A DNA stretch of 64,000 nt from Neisseria yangbaofengii (GTDB lineage Bacteria; Pseudomonadota; Gammaproteobacteria; Burkholderiales; Neisseriaceae), in assembly GCF_014898075.1 (NCBI RefSeq), contig NZ_CP062976.1, positions 1,860,001 through 1,924,000 of the forward strand, read 5' to 3'. Every line of letters starts with the position of its first letter. The stretch's first letter is position 1. Of this stretch, positions 1-8,356 are shown in pieces. Position numbers and translations under genes: made by a program. The notes under the pieces were generated by a model. It saw nothing but the letters and a program-made list of their open reading frames with translations. It was not told the origin of the DNA and searched no databases.

Positions 1-482
1 ACGGCGGTAAACACATTATCGGTACTCAACACTTTATCGCTGTTTTTCGAGACTTCATGGCGCAACTCATGCGCAAACACATTCAACAACACTTCCGAAT
101 CGGAGCTGGTATTGATATGGCGCAGGTGTTTGTGGCACACGTTTTCATACAGTTCGGCGGTATTGGTCAAATTACCGTTGTGCGCCAACACGATACCAAA
201 AGGCGAGCTGACGTAAAACGGCTGCGCTTCGGCACTGCTGCCTGCATTGCCCGCGGTTGGGTAACGCACATGAGCAATGCCGGAATGGCCGATTAAATCA
301 CGCATATTACGCGTGCGGAACACTTCGCGCACCATACCTTTGCCTTTGTGCATATGGAACATACTGCCTTCAGCCGTTACAATGCCCGCTGCATCCTGAC
401 CGCGATGCTGCAGCATCTGCAAACCGTCATACAACAGCTGATTGACCGGCTCGTTGCTCACCAACCCTAATACACCACACAT
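1..482 (-). CDS. purF: Amidophosphoribosyltransferase, N-terminal part (cut by window edge)
   Basis: The enzyme transfers glutamine-derived ammonia to PRPP, the first committed step of purine synthesis, in the cytoplasm. The 160 visible residues are the N-terminal glutamine amidotransferase (Ntn hydrolase) domain. The protein starts MCGVLGLV, so Cys2 becomes the N-terminal nucleophile after Met removal, and NGNLTN and SDSEVLLN are typical of the family. The phosphoribosyltransferase domain lies beyond the left edge. It is downstream of cvpA on the same strand, the order known from enterobacteria, but a strong inverted-repeat terminator separates the two, so much of its expression may come from its own promoter. 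Confidence 0.95.
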   Translation of the reverse strand, partial: MCGVLGLVSNEPVNQLLYDGLQMLQHRGQDAAGIVTAEGSMFHMHKGKGMVREVFRTRNMRDLIGHSGIAHVRYPTAGNAGSSAEAQPFYVSSPFGIVLAHNGNLTNTAELYENVCHKHLRHINTSSDSEVLLNVFAHELRHEVSKNSDKVLSTDNVFTA

Positions 483-530
483 TTGTGTTCTCCGAATAAA
501 AGAATTAATCCAATGAAATAAAAAAGATTA

Positions 531-577
531 AACCGGTTTCAGACGGCCTGTATCTAAAAGGCCGTCTGAAACCGGTT
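531..577 (-). terminator. Inverted uptake-sequence terminator between cvpA and purF
   Basis: Two uptake sequences face each other within a 19-bp perfect inverted repeat (531-549 and 559-577) around an 8-nt loop. It is extended beyond the uptake sequence by AACCGG/CCGGTT. It sits just after the cvpA stop codon. Confidence 0.75.
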
Positions 578-580
578 GTA

Positions 581-1093
581 TTATGAAGGGATGTCCGCAT
601 CGTTTAATCTGTTGCCAATCATCGGCAAATAAGGCATCACCACATCATGCGCCAAGGTTTCGAAATAAGGAATGCTGCGTGATGATTGCCAGCCTTCCGT
701 TTCCGGTAAATCGGTGTAAGAACACACCATCACCACCAAAGTCACCAACAATACTCCTTTAGCCGCGCCGAATACACCGCCGAGCAAGCGGTTGACGCTG
801 CCCAGCCCGATGGCCGTTACACCGGCGGTCAGCAACGAGCGCAGAAAACGCTGCGCCAACCATGCCGCAACAAACAGCATGATAAAGGCTAACGCAACAC
901 CCAAGGCTTGCGGCTCGAAAGATTTAAAGGCAATTTCGGCAAACGGCACGGCAAACCACTTGGCAATGAAAAACGCCACAATCCAAGTAATCAGCGAGCT
1001 GATTTCGGCAATCACGCCGCGCATCAGCGACATGACAATACATGCCGCAACCACGCCGAAAGCCAATAAATCCGCCAAAGGAATATTACTCAT
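581..1093 (-). CDS. cvpA: CvpA family inner-membrane protein
   Basis: About 170 residues with four hydrophobic segments (roughly residues 8-25, 30-50, 64-84 and 100-125) and a polar C-terminus, the CvpA/colicin V production layout. CvpA proteins are linked to purF operons and envelope stress, but the molecular role is not settled. The start at 1093 gives MSNIPLADLL and an 8-nt overlap with the stop of the upstream SPOR gene, which suggests translational coupling. A start 18 nt further up (MQDRSW) is possible but lengthens the overlap. Confidence 0.88.
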   Translation of the reverse strand: MSNIPLADLLAFGVVAACIVMSLMRGVIAEISSLITWIVAFFIAKWFAVPFAEIAFKSFEPQALGVALAFIMLFVAAWLAQRFLRSLLTAGVTAIGLGSVNRLLGGVFGAAKGVLLVTLVVMVCSYTDLPETEGWQSSRSIPYFETLAHDVVMPYLPMIGNRLNDADIPS

Positions 1094-2123
1094 CCACGAT
1101 CTGTCCTGCAATGCCGTTTTTAGAACGCAATTTTTCCAAATCTTTCGCAGCTTCTTGGCGATTCTTATATGAGTTTGATTTCACACGGTAAACCACACCT
1201 TTATCGGTTTTGATTTCGCTGATGGTGGCATTGATACCGGCCGCCTTCATTTTGCGTTGCAGGCTTTGGGCGCGTTCTTTATCGGAATAACCGGCCTGAA
1301 TGGCGGCTTTTTGGCCTTTAGAACCGATATCGGCTGCTTTTTCGGCCGGCTTAGGCGTAGCCGGTTCCGCTTTTTTAGCGGCCGCTTTTTTGTCGGTTTC
1401 TTTTGCTTTGGCAGCGGCTGCTTTTTTGTCGGTTTCCGCTTTGGCTTTGGCCGCAGCTGCTTTTTTCTCTTCAGCTTGTTTGGCTTTACGCTCGGCAGCT
1501 GCTTTTTCTGCCTGTTTGCGCTCGACTTCTGCATCACGTTCCGATTTTTCAGCCTTGGCCGCCACAGCCCGTTTCTTAGCCGCTTCTTTTTCGGCTGCCA
1601 AGCGTTTTTCTTCGGCACGTTTGGCCGCACGCTGTTCAGCCAAACGCTGGCGGCGTGCTTCGGCTTTCTGCTCTTCCGCCGCGCGTTTTTCTTCTTCGGC
1701 TTTGCGAATGCGCTCCGACTCTTCCAAGCCTTTGATGTCACTGTCAACCAATTTATCGTTAATCAACACCAACGGCGCACCGATGTCTTGCGGCGGTGTA
1801 GCGGCGGCAGGTCTCAACACTTCCACCGGTTGCTCAGGCTCGCTGCTTTTTTCGGCAGCTTGCTCCTGCGCAGCCGCTTGCGCTTCTTCCTTATTGCTCG
1901 GCTCCAACACAGCAGCATTGGCGGCATCGCCTTGCGCATCATTTTGCGCTACGGCGGCCGTGGGTGCGGCTGCTTTTTCTTCGTCGCCACCCGCACTCAA
2001 TACAGAAGCCAACAGAATACCGGCAACCACGACCAACCCTGACGTCATCACCAAGCGGCGGCGGTTGCGGCGTTTGAGCTGCTCATAACCGGTTAAAACT
2101 TCTTTTTGCTTATCGTCAGACAT
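1086..2123 (-). CDS. SPOR-domain cell-envelope protein (DedD/FtsN-like)
   Basis: A 345-residue protein: a short cytoplasmic tail rich in Arg (KRRNRRRL), one membrane segment at about residues 24-42, a long low-complexity region rich in Ala, Lys and Glu (about 100-260, probably helical), and a C-terminal SPOR domain (about 265-343). SPOR domains bind peptidoglycan stripped of stem peptides at the division septum. The position between folC and cvpA is the position of dedD in enterobacteria, so a role in cell division is inferred. Large antisense open frames across this gene are by-products of the Ala/Lys-rich codons. Confidence 0.85.
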   Translation of the reverse strand: MSDDKQKEVLTGYEQLKRRNRRRLVMTSGLVVVAGILLASVLSAGGDEEKAAAPTAAVAQNDAQGDAANAAVLEPSNKEEAQAAAQEQAAEKSSEPEQPVEVLRPAAATPPQDIGAPLVLINDKLVDSDIKGLEESERIRKAEEEKRAAEEQKAEARRQRLAEQRAAKRAEEKRLAAEKEAAKKRAVAAKAEKSERDAEVERKQAEKAAAERKAKQAEEKKAAAAKAKAETDKKAAAAKAKETDKKAAAKKAEPATPKPAEKAADIGSKGQKAAIQAGYSDKERAQSLQRKMKAAGINATISEIKTDKGVVYRVKSNSYKNRQEAAKDLEKLRSKNGIAGQIVDE

Positions 2124-2135
2124 GAAATTTCCTAT

Positions 2136-3413
2136 TTACAAGGTCGCCATCACATCGGCAACAGTATGAAACGAACCGAAAACGACAATTCTATCATTTT
2201 CAGAAGCTTTCGCCAAAGCTGCTTGGTAAGCGCTTTGGACACGGTCGAAGGCTTTGATTTTATCGATGCCCTGCTGCGCCAGTTTCTCTTGCAAAGTGTC
2301 AATCGTCATGCCGCGCGGCATGTCCAAAGGAGCGATATACCATTCGTCAAACTGGTCTTTCACGATGTCCAACACGCCGTCGACGTCTTTATCGGCCAAC
2401 ATGCTGAACACGGCAATGCGGTTTTGCGCAAACGCCAGATTAATCAGGCTGCGGCGCAAGGCACGGGCGGCATGCGGATTGTGGCCGACATCCAAAATGG
2501 TGAGCGGGCGTCCCGGCAAAACTTGGAAACGCCCCGGATTTTCCACCAGCAGCAACCCGCGCTTAATCGCACCGATATCAATCGGCAGCTTGTCGGCCAA
2601 GCATTCCAGCACCGTCAACGCCACGGCGGCATTGCCGATTTGGTATGCGCCGCGCAAAGCCGGAAACGGCAAAGCATTGCGCCGCTTGTGTAACAGGCCG
2701 TCTGAAATTTTCGGATGGAACTGATAATTCCATTGCACATTTTCCAAGGTGTTGAAATTAAAATCTTCTTTGGCCAACAGCAAATGTGCGCCGATTTTTT
2801 CAGCGTGTCGGAGCAACGATTCCGGCGGCGGATTCTGGCCGCAAATCGCCGGTTTGCCGCTGCGGAACACGCCTGCTTTTTCAAAACCGACCTGTTCGAC
2901 CGTATCGCCCAAAAACGCCTGATGATCCAAATCCACGCCGGTGACCACGGCGCAATCGGCATCGAACACGTTTACCGCGTCCAAACGCCCGCCCAAGCCG
3001 ACTTCCAACACCATCACATCAACTTGGGCGCGCATGAAAATATCTACTGCCGCCAAGGTGTTGAATTCAAAATAAGTCAGCGAAATCTCGCCGCGCGCCG
3101 ATTCAATGCGTTCAAACGCCGCTACGATGGTTTCATCATCAACCGGTTCGGCGTTCACGGCAATACGTTCGTTAAAACGCAAAATATGCGGGCTTGTCAG
3201 CGTACCTACTTTAAAACCTGCCTGCTTGTAAATCTGCGATAAATAGGCGCACACCGAACCTTTGCCGTTGGTGCCTGCCACGACCACCACAGGACATTGC
3301 GGCGTCAAGCCCATGCGGGTTTTCACTTCGCCCACGCGTTCCAAGCCCATGTCGATGAGGCCTGTGCTGTGGGCTGTTTCCAAATGCGAGAGCCAGTCTT
3401 GTAGTGTTTTCAT
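2136..3413 (-). CDS. folC: Bifunctional dihydrofolate/folylpolyglutamate synthase
   Basis: Adds L-Glu to dihydropteroate to make dihydrofolate and then extends the polyglutamate tail of folates, in the cytoplasm. At 425 residues it has the usual family length. The Mur-ligase-type P-loop GTNGKGS is at residues 47-53, and the C-terminal domain carries the ILDVGHNPHA motif. It is the first gene of a folC-SPOR-cvpA set on the minus strand; only 12 nt separate it from the next gene. Confidence 0.95.
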   Translation of the reverse strand: MKTLQDWLSHLETAHSTGLIDMGLERVGEVKTRMGLTPQCPVVVVAGTNGKGSVCAYLSQIYKQAGFKVGTLTSPHILRFNERIAVNAEPVDDETIVAAFERIESARGEISLTYFEFNTLAAVDIFMRAQVDVMVLEVGLGGRLDAVNVFDADCAVVTGVDLDHQAFLGDTVEQVGFEKAGVFRSGKPAICGQNPPPESLLRHAEKIGAHLLLAKEDFNFNTLENVQWNYQFHPKISDGLLHKRRNALPFPALRGAYQIGNAAVALTVLECLADKLPIDIGAIKRGLLLVENPGRFQVLPGRPLTILDVGHNPHAARALRRSLINLAFAQNRIAVFSMLADKDVDGVLDIVKDQFDEWYIAPLDMPRGMTIDTLQEKLAQQGIDKIKAFDRVQSAYQAALAKASENDRIVVFGSFHTVADVMATL

Positions 3414-3476
3414 TATTTTTCAGTTATTTATGATTCAAGGCCGTCTGAAACAGACCAGTACTTTATGCTATTCAAT

Positions 3477-3920
3477 TCAGTTTTTTTGTCCGGACGGCCT
3501 TTGCTCCGTCTGACACCAACGCGCCCAAACGCGCAAGCGGCGGTGGGTTTCCTTATCCAGCATATCGGGCAACACCAATTGCCAAATGGTTCGGCTGCCG
3601 GCGTGCCATTGCAAAAACAGCACATGATGCGTTACCAACGACGCATCACCCAATACCGCTTCAAAAGCCGTCTGCTCGCGCCCGATAAAAATGGCAGCCT
3701 GCTGCAAACGGTTTACCGCAATCTGCTTTACTGCCTGATTTCCTTTTAAATCGGTATGATACCGGGCGTAAACAAAGCTCACCGTCAAACCGAGTAAACC
3801 CAGCCAAAGCATCACGCCGTAAAACCACGCCGCACACATGACCGCTGCCAACAAGTGCAAAACCGACACTGTGATTTTCAGGCTGCGGGAAGGCTTCAAG
3901 GCCGTCTGAAATGCGCGCAT
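3477..3920 (-). CDS. Conserved small membrane protein, possibly YgfX/CptA-like
   Basis: 147 residues: a basic N-terminus (KPSRSLK), two closely spaced hydrophobic segments (about 16-33 and 36-52), then a soluble domain with conserved-looking Trp and Arg residues. This resembles the YgfX/CptA family, which pairs with SdhE-type proteins in other bacteria, but no SdhE gene is adjacent and the match is only by layout. An uptake sequence lies inside the coding region near the start. It begins 3 nt after the stop of the preceding gene, so the two are probably cotranscribed. Confidence 0.6.
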   Translation of the reverse strand: MRAFQTALKPSRSLKITVSVLHLLAAVMCAAWFYGVMLWLGLLGLTVSFVYARYHTDLKGNQAVKQIAVNRLQQAAIFIGREQTAFEAVLGDASLVTHHVLFLQWHAGSRTIWQLVLPDMLDKETHRRLRVWARWCQTEQRPSGQKN

Positions 3921-3923
3921 GGT

Positions 3924-4283
3924 TTACATCATGTTGTCGAACACAGGGCTGACATTCAAATCGGCATCTTCCATATCCAAGACCATATCGTGGATTTCAA
4001 TTTCGAAAAATTCCCAAAACGCCTTTAAACTCATGTCTTGCGGCCATTTGGCTTTATCTACGTCCCAACCGGTGATTTCTGCTTCAAAAATCTGCTGGTA
4101 ACGCTCGTCGAAATACGAAATCACCGCTTCCGGCTCATCAAATTCGGGCACCAAAAACACCGAGCAATTGGTGCGGATTTGCCCTACCGTCAAATCAGGC
4201 ATATTTTCATCTGCCGATTTCAGCCATTCCAAAAAACGCGCGGTCGGTTTCAACACCACGGCGGTGCGGTCAACAAAATACAT
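3924..4283 (-). CDS. Conserved hypothetical cytoplasmic protein
   Basis: About 119 residues, acidic, with no signal peptide or membrane segment. It starts MYFVDRTAVVLKPTARFLEW. The start at 4283 was chosen because AAGGA lies just upstream; the longer reading adds ten residues with no ribosome-binding site. The style (conserved Trp, Phe and acidic residues) is that of a conserved beta-proteobacterial protein of unknown function. It is cotranscribed with the small membrane protein that follows after 3 nt. Confidence 0.65.
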   Translation of the reverse strand: MYFVDRTAVVLKPTARFLEWLKSADENMPDLTVGQIRTNCSVFLVPEFDEPEAVISYFDERYQQIFEAEITGWDVDKAKWPQDMSLKAFWEFFEIEIHDMVLDMEDADLNVSPVFDNMM

Positions 4284-4311
4284 GACTATCCTTTGATTTC
4301 TATTGTTTCCC

Positions 4312-4340
4312 ATGCCGTCTGAACGCTTTTCAGACGGCCT
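4312..4340 (-). terminator. Inverted uptake-sequence terminator
   Basis: GCCGTCTGAA and TTCAGACGGC face each other around a very short loop, just after the stop of the ABC ATPase gene. The left copy has the AT form of the uptake sequence and the right copy the AG form. Confidence 0.7.
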
Positions 4341-4350
4341 AGCACATTGA

Positions 4351-5079
4351 TTAATGCGTCATCACCTGCTGCAAAAACTGCTTGGCGCGCTCGTGTTTCG
4401 GGTTGGTGAAAAACTCTTCCGGCGCAGCTTCTTCGATGATTTGGCCGTGATCGACAAAAATCACACGATCGGCCACTTCGCGGGCAAAACCCATTTCGTG
4501 CGTCACACACATCATGGTCATGCCGCTCACCGCCAAGTCTTTCATCACACGCAGGACTTCGCCGACCATTTCCGGATCAAGCGCGGAAGTCGGTTCGTCA
4601 AACAACATCACGCGCGGCTCCATCGCCAAGCCGCGGGCAATCGCCACACGCTGCTGCTGACCGCCGGATAACTGGCTCGGCAAGGCATCTTTTTTATGCG
4701 CCAAACCCACGCGCTCCAGCAATTCCATCGCCTTGGCTTCGGCTTGGGCACGGCTCTGGCCTTTCACTTTCATCGGCGACAAAACAATGTTTTCCAACAC
4801 GCTCAAATGTGGATACAGATTGAAACTTTGGAACACAAAGCCGACTTCGGCGCGCAGTTTGTTCAAATCGGTTTTCGGGTCGGCAACATTGATACCGTCC
4901 ACCCAGATTTCGCCGCTTTCGATGGTTTCAAGCTGGTTGACAGTGCGGATAAGCGTGGATTTGCCGCTGCCCGACGGCCCGCAAACCACCACCACTTCGC
5001 CCTGCTTCACTTCGAGATTTACGCCGTTGATGACGTGCAGATCTTTGAAGTGTTTTTGTACGTTTTTGAATTTAATCAT
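4351..5079 (-). CDS. glnQ: Polar amino-acid ABC transporter ATP-binding protein
   Basis: 242 residues, the normal length for GlnQ/HisP-type ATPases. Walker [10 protein letters not shown] is at about residues 34-42, the signature LSGGQQQR at about 135-142, Walker [15 protein letters not shown] at about 157-170, and the H-loop CVTHEMGFA follows. It powers uptake of a polar amino acid at the inner membrane. No permease or binding protein gene is adjacent. The amino-acid-binding lipoprotein at 41782 is a possible partner but is far away. The exact substrate cannot be read from the ATPase. Confidence 0.9.
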   Translation of the reverse strand: MIKFKNVQKHFKDLHVINGVNLEVKQGEVVVVCGPSGSGKSTLIRTVNQLETIESGEIWVDGINVADPKTDLNKLRAEVGFVFQSFNLYPHLSVLENIVLSPMKVKGQSRAQAEAKAMELLERVGLAHKKDALPSQLSGGQQQRVAIARGLAMEPRVMLFDEPTSALDPEMVGEVLRVMKDLAVSGMTMMCVTHEMGFAREVADRVIFVDHGQIIEEAAPEEFFTNPKHERAKQFLQQVMTH

Positions 5080-5188
5080 CGTTACTTTCTGTTATCACCA
5101 GTTTAATCTGCAGCAATTATCGGTTTATTTTGGTTGAAATGCTGCAGCTTGCCGCTATTATGGCGGCCGGATTCTAATAATAAATTTA

Positions 5189-5901
5189 GGGGCTGTATAT
5201 TAGATTAGCCCTAAATACCACACCAAAGTCGCAAGATTTTCAGTTGCTCTTTCGGCGTACCAAAGTTAAAACGAACACACATTCCTTCAAGAATAACGGA
5301 AACGGTTTACGGTCAATTCCATTGTATTTTCGCAGAACACGCTTTGCCTGATTCCAAAAATTCCCAATCCCATCGATATGGTTTTGACGTTCTGCAAAAT
5401 GCGTACTGTGGCTGATACGATGATGGGTAAATTCACGCACATCAAGCATATCGCAGCTTTTGCAGCAATCGGTACAAACAATACTGTCAGGCATGATTTT
5501 TCGTTTAATTACAGTGAGTAAAGCAGTTTTCTTGGTATCTTCAACAATAACGGGATAAACCTTACCGTGTCGTTTTAAAATACCGAATACAGCCGCTTTT
5601 CCAACTGCACCGCGACCGTGTTTTGCCCTGCGTTGTCCGCCGAAATAGCTTTCGTCCAACCCAGCAGAACCATCAAAAACTTCATCAGCTTGAAGTTCCG
5701 GATGATAGGCCGGCACTTGACGGATTTTGCGGTAAAACAGAGCCGCCGAGTTGGGGTTAGTTTCTAATAAATCAGCTGCTGCACGAGCAGTAACTTCCGA
5801 TACAAAAAATTTAAGCAATTTATTTTGTACTTTTTTCTTAGTTTACAGTTTGTTATCTTCATTTTTTAAGAGTAACACAACTGCTAATCCACTACAGCCC
5901 C
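5189..5901. mobile_element. IS1016-like (IS1595 family) insertion sequence, decayed
   Basis: A 713-bp unit with terminal inverted repeats GGGGCTGTA at 5189-5197 and TACAGCCCC at 5893-5901; similarity continues a few bases further in (ATTAG). Length and ends match IS1016-type elements common in Neisseria and Haemophilus. No exact target duplication is visible: both flanks are A/T-rich and only loosely alike. The single transposase gene inside is broken, so the copy is not autonomous. It sits between the ABC ATPase gene and rsmA. Confidence 0.85.
5211..5862 (-). pseudogene. IS1016-like transposase, two frameshifts and lost catalytic Glu
   Basis: Read from an ATG at 5862 to a TAG at 5211 the gene needs two 1-nt corrections to stay open. 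One is in an A tract at 5831-5836 (six A where seven would restore MKITNCKLRKK-VQNKLL). The other is near 5270 (restoring RFNFGTPKEQLK and the ending RLWCGI). With both, it is 217 residues, the normal IS1016 length. LDESYFGG and the second Asp (TDCCKS) are present. The expected IENFW reads IGNFW, so the catalytic Glu is Gly (codon 5365-5363). The central frame 5240-5818 is open. Confidence 0.85.
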
Positions 5902-5988
5902 TAAAAAATAATTTATTTATTGGGTATTATTAGGCACTGATGCAATTTAAACCTGTAAAGTTTTTCGCTGAAATTCTGGCTGTCTGTT

Positions 5989-6768
5989 TCAAACAGTTTT
6001 TTTCGCCAGATAATTGCTCAATTCTACATATTTTTCCGGAGCGATATGTTCGGCGCGGTCTTGCGGGCTGATGCCTACAGCTTCCAAATCGGCATCGCCG
6101 GCCACTTCTTTCAAATTATTGCGGATGGTTTTTCGGCGCTGATGGAAGGCAAGTTTGACCAGTTTGGCAAAATGCTCGAAATCATCGGCCTTACCGATGC
6201 GGTGTTTCGACGGAATCATGCGCACCACGGCGGAATAGACTTTCGGTGCAGGATCGAACGACTCAGGCGGCACGTCAATCAGCGATTCCATTTCAAAAAA
6301 GTATTGCAGCATCACGCTCAAACGGCCGTAGTCGTTGGTTTTCGGCTCGGCCACCATACGCTCGACCACTTCTTTTTGCAGCATAAAATGCATGTCAATC
6401 ACATCATCGGCCACTTCGGCCAATTTAAACAACAGCGGCGTGGAAATATTATAAGGCAGGTTGCCGACAATTTTCTTTTTGCCCTCAATGCTGTTGAAAT
6501 CGAATTGCAGCACATCGCCTTCGTGTATCACCAATTTATCTGCAAACGGCAGCGTTTTCAATCGCTTGACAATATCGCGGTCGATTTCGCAAACGTGCAA
6601 TCGGTTGAGTTTTTTCGCCAGCGGCCCGGTAATCGCGGCCAAACCCGGGCCGATTTCGATTACGGTGTCATCAGCTTCGGGGCGCACGGCATGCACAATA
6701 TCGCTGATGATACACGTGTCTTGCAAAAAGTTTTGCCCAAAGCGTTTGCGGGCTTTGTGTTCTTTCAT
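5989..6768 (-). CDS. rsmA: 16S rRNA dimethyladenosine transferase
   Basis: Dimethylates two adjacent adenosines in helix 45 of 16S rRNA during small-subunit assembly, using S-adenosylmethionine. 259 residues, as expected. It begins with the typical [11 protein letters not shown] segment. The SAM-binding motif [10 protein letters not shown] is at about residues 38-47 and the catalytic motif GNLPYNIS at about 103-110. Loss of this enzyme gives kasugamycin resistance. It stands between the IS remnant and the maf gene on the same strand. Confidence 0.96.
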   Translation of the reverse strand: MKEHKARKRFGQNFLQDTCIISDIVHAVRPEADDTVIEIGPGLAAITGPLAKKLNRLHVCEIDRDIVKRLKTLPFADKLVIHEGDVLQFDFNSIEGKKKIVGNLPYNISTPLLFKLAEVADDVIDMHFMLQKEVVERMVAEPKTNDYGRLSVMLQYFFEMESLIDVPPESFDPAPKVYSAVVRMIPSKHRIGKADDFEHFAKLVKLAFHQRRKTIRNNLKEVAGDADLEAVGISPQDRAEHIAPEKYVELSNYLAKKTV

Positions 6769-6836
6769 ACGGTATCTTTATTCGGGGGATTTTTTCAAGG
6801 ACGTATTGTAACTGAAAATATACGCCGATTGAGAAA

Positions 6837-6883
6837 AGGCCGTCTGAAAATGAAATATTTTTTGCGACGCTTTCAGACGGCCT
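6837..6883 (-). terminator. Inverted uptake-sequence terminator after maf
   Basis: An inverted AG-type uptake-sequence pair with an AT-rich loop of about 20 nt, directly after the maf stop codon. Confidence 0.65.
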
Positions 6884-6889
6884 ATCTCG

Positions 6890-7492
6890 TTATTTCGGAA
6901 ACGGCGGCACAACCGAACCGAATTGCGCCAAGAGTCCGACCGTTTCAAACACAGGCAGACCCATCACGCCGGTAAAACTACCCTGCAAATGCGCGACAAA
7001 AACACCGCCCAAGCCTTGAATCCCATACGCACCGGCCTTATCCATCGGCTCGCCGCTGGCAATATATGCCGCAATTTCTACCGCGCTCATGGATTTAAAG
7101 GTTACATCGCTCTGCTGCAACAACGTGCGCGTTTCGCCCTGCCAATACACACTGACAGCGGTATAGACCTGATGCGTGGCGGCGGATAATTGCGCCAACA
7201 TTTCGGCCGCATGGGCTTCGTTTTCCGGCTTGCCCAAAATTTGATTTTGATAAGCGACGGCGGTATCGGCGGCGAGAATCGGAAATTCGGGCGGTTCGGG
7301 ATGTGTAACGTGCCATTGCGCTACTGCATCGGCATTTTTCTCACGAGCCAACCTTTGCACATAATCAGCGGCCTTTTCTTGCGGATACGGCGTTTCGTCG
7401 ATTTCGGCAGGCAAACGCTGTACCGTATAGCCTAAGTTTTCTAAAATTTCGCGACGGCGCGGGCTGCCCGAAGCGAGATAAATACGGTTCAA
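6890..7492 (-). CDS. maf: Maf family nucleotide pyrophosphatase (TTG start)
   Basis: A 200-residue Maf/Ham1-like pyrophosphatase that hydrolyses non-canonical or modified NTPs. IYLASGSPRRREIL at the N-terminus, the central AADTAV and the AYGIQGLGG segment are family signatures. The start is set at a TTG at 7492 because AAGGA lies 6-7 nt upstream and it gives the normal family N-terminus. The upstream ATG at 7531 would add 13 unrelated residues covering that ribosome-binding site. It may be specific for dTTP/UTP or for 7-methyl-GTP; the sequence does not decide. Confidence 0.9.
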   Translation of the reverse strand: MNRIYLASGSPRRREILENLGYTVQRLPAEIDETPYPQEKAADYVQRLAREKNADAVAQWHVTHPEPPEFPILAADTAVAYQNQILGKPENEAHAAEMLAQLSAATHQVYTAVSVYWQGETRTLLQQSDVTFKSMSAVEIAAYIASGEPMDKAGAYGIQGLGGVFVAHLQGSFTGVMGLPVFETVGLLAQFGSVVPPFPK

Positions 7493-7581
7493 AATATTTC
7501 CTTTTTTATTGGTATTGGGTATCAAAGGCATTATAGAAATTACCGATTAAATTTTATAGTTACTTAGCATAAAATTAACTT

Positions 7582-7603
7582 TTTTGTAATTTAAATTACA
7601 AAA
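7582..7603. promoter_or_regulatory. Perfect 22-bp palindrome upstream of the bacteriocin-like gene
   Basis: TTTTGTAATTT is followed directly by its reverse complement AAATTACAAAA, giving a gapless 22-bp palindrome 94 nt before the peptide gene. It looks like a dimeric repressor operator. The core TGTAAT...ATTACA resembles the HexR half-site, but the spacing differs by one base from the HexR sites near edd and zwf. A second small inverted repeat (7643-7648 with 7659-7664, AGTAGG/CCTACT) followed by a T-rich run lies in the probable leader and could be an attenuator. Confidence 0.5.
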
Positions 7604-7697
7604 GAAAAAAAACTTATCCAAAAAAAATTTATCTACCAAAGCAGTAGGCAAACTAAAACCTACTTTTCATTTTTCTTTATTTTTATAGGAGAAAATC

Positions 7698-7952
7698 ATG
7701 CAAACATTATCTATGAATGAATTGGAACAAGTTTCAGGTGGTTTTAACTTTAAAAAAACTATTGTATCAAATGTAGGCGGTTATACAGGCATTGGCGCCG
7801 GTGCTTTGGCAGGAGGTTTCACAGGTGCGGCTTTAGGTGCAATCGGAGGTCCCGGCGGAATGGTTGCAGGTGCCAAGGTTGGTGCGGCTGTCGGCGGGTA
7901 TTTAGGGCAGAAGTTAGGCTCACATGTAGCCGAACGCTCATTCGGCTACTAA
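7698..7952 (+). CDS. Double-glycine leader bacteriocin-like peptide
   Basis: 84 residues. The N-terminus MQTLSMNELEQVSGG is a classic double-glycine leader (Leu, Met, Leu, Val at the usual positions, Gly-Gly at 14-15), normally cut by a C39-peptidase ABC exporter. The 69-residue core starts FNFKKTIV and is very rich in Gly and Ala, with repeated GxxxG spacing (for example GAGALAGG, GAALGAIGG), as in pore-forming class II bacteriocins and colicin V-type microcins. AGGAG lies 6-7 nt before the ATG. No exporter gene is present in this window, so one would have to be elsewhere. The low GC of the segment points to transfer. Confidence 0.78.
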   Translation: MQTLSMNELEQVSGGFNFKKTIVSNVGGYTGIGAGALAGGFTGAALGAIGGPGGMVAGAKVGAAVGGYLGQKLGSHVAERSFGY

Positions 7953-8030
7953 GCCGTCGCCTCATTCCGTACCTGACAAACATATTTTGCCGGGTGCGGA
8001 TTCCCATGCATTAAATTATTCACAAGGATT

Positions 8031-8306
8031 ATGATGATGTCTATGAAAAAATTTTGGGAAAACTATAAAAAGAATTTTTCATTATTAATAAATTTTATGA
8101 AAAAACATTGGAAAGCATTAGTCATTATCTATGCTTTATGCGGTTTTGCCGTATATGCAGTTAATTTTATTTTAAGTTTTTATATAATAGATCCCAAATA
8201 CCATCTCGGGAACAGTCATTTTATTCCCGATTTTGCCGTAGTCATACTGATACTGCTGCTCACAGAATTTTTCTTTATGAAATATATCAAAAAAAAGAAC
8301 CATTAG
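8031..8306 (+). CDS. Small two-helix membrane protein, probable bacteriocin immunity protein
   Basis: Up to 91 residues, Lys-rich, with two hydrophobic segments (about residues 28-52 and 67-83). It lies 78 nt after the bacteriocin-like gene on the same strand, with the same AT-rich codon use. Size, topology and position are those of immunity proteins protecting producers from pore-forming peptides. There are three in-frame ATGs in a row (8031, 8034, 8037). AAGGA just before them favours the second or third as the true start. No sequence family was recognised, so the immunity role is inferred from context. Confidence 0.65.
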   Translation: MMMSMKKFWENYKKNFSLLINFMKKHWKALVIIYALCGFAVYAVNFILSFYIIDPKYHLGNSHFIPDFAVVILILLLTEFFFMKYIKKKNH

Positions 8307-8356
8307 CTCTAACATTGTTTATTAAACCCATTCTGTTTTTAAACGGTTTCAGATAG

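Noticed and set aside
1257-2088. Two long plus-strand open frames opposite the SPOR gene
   Set aside because: They arise from the Ala/Lys-rich codons of the real gene read in reverse; composition is Phe/Cys/Arg- or Ala/Ser-rich and there is no ribosome-binding site.
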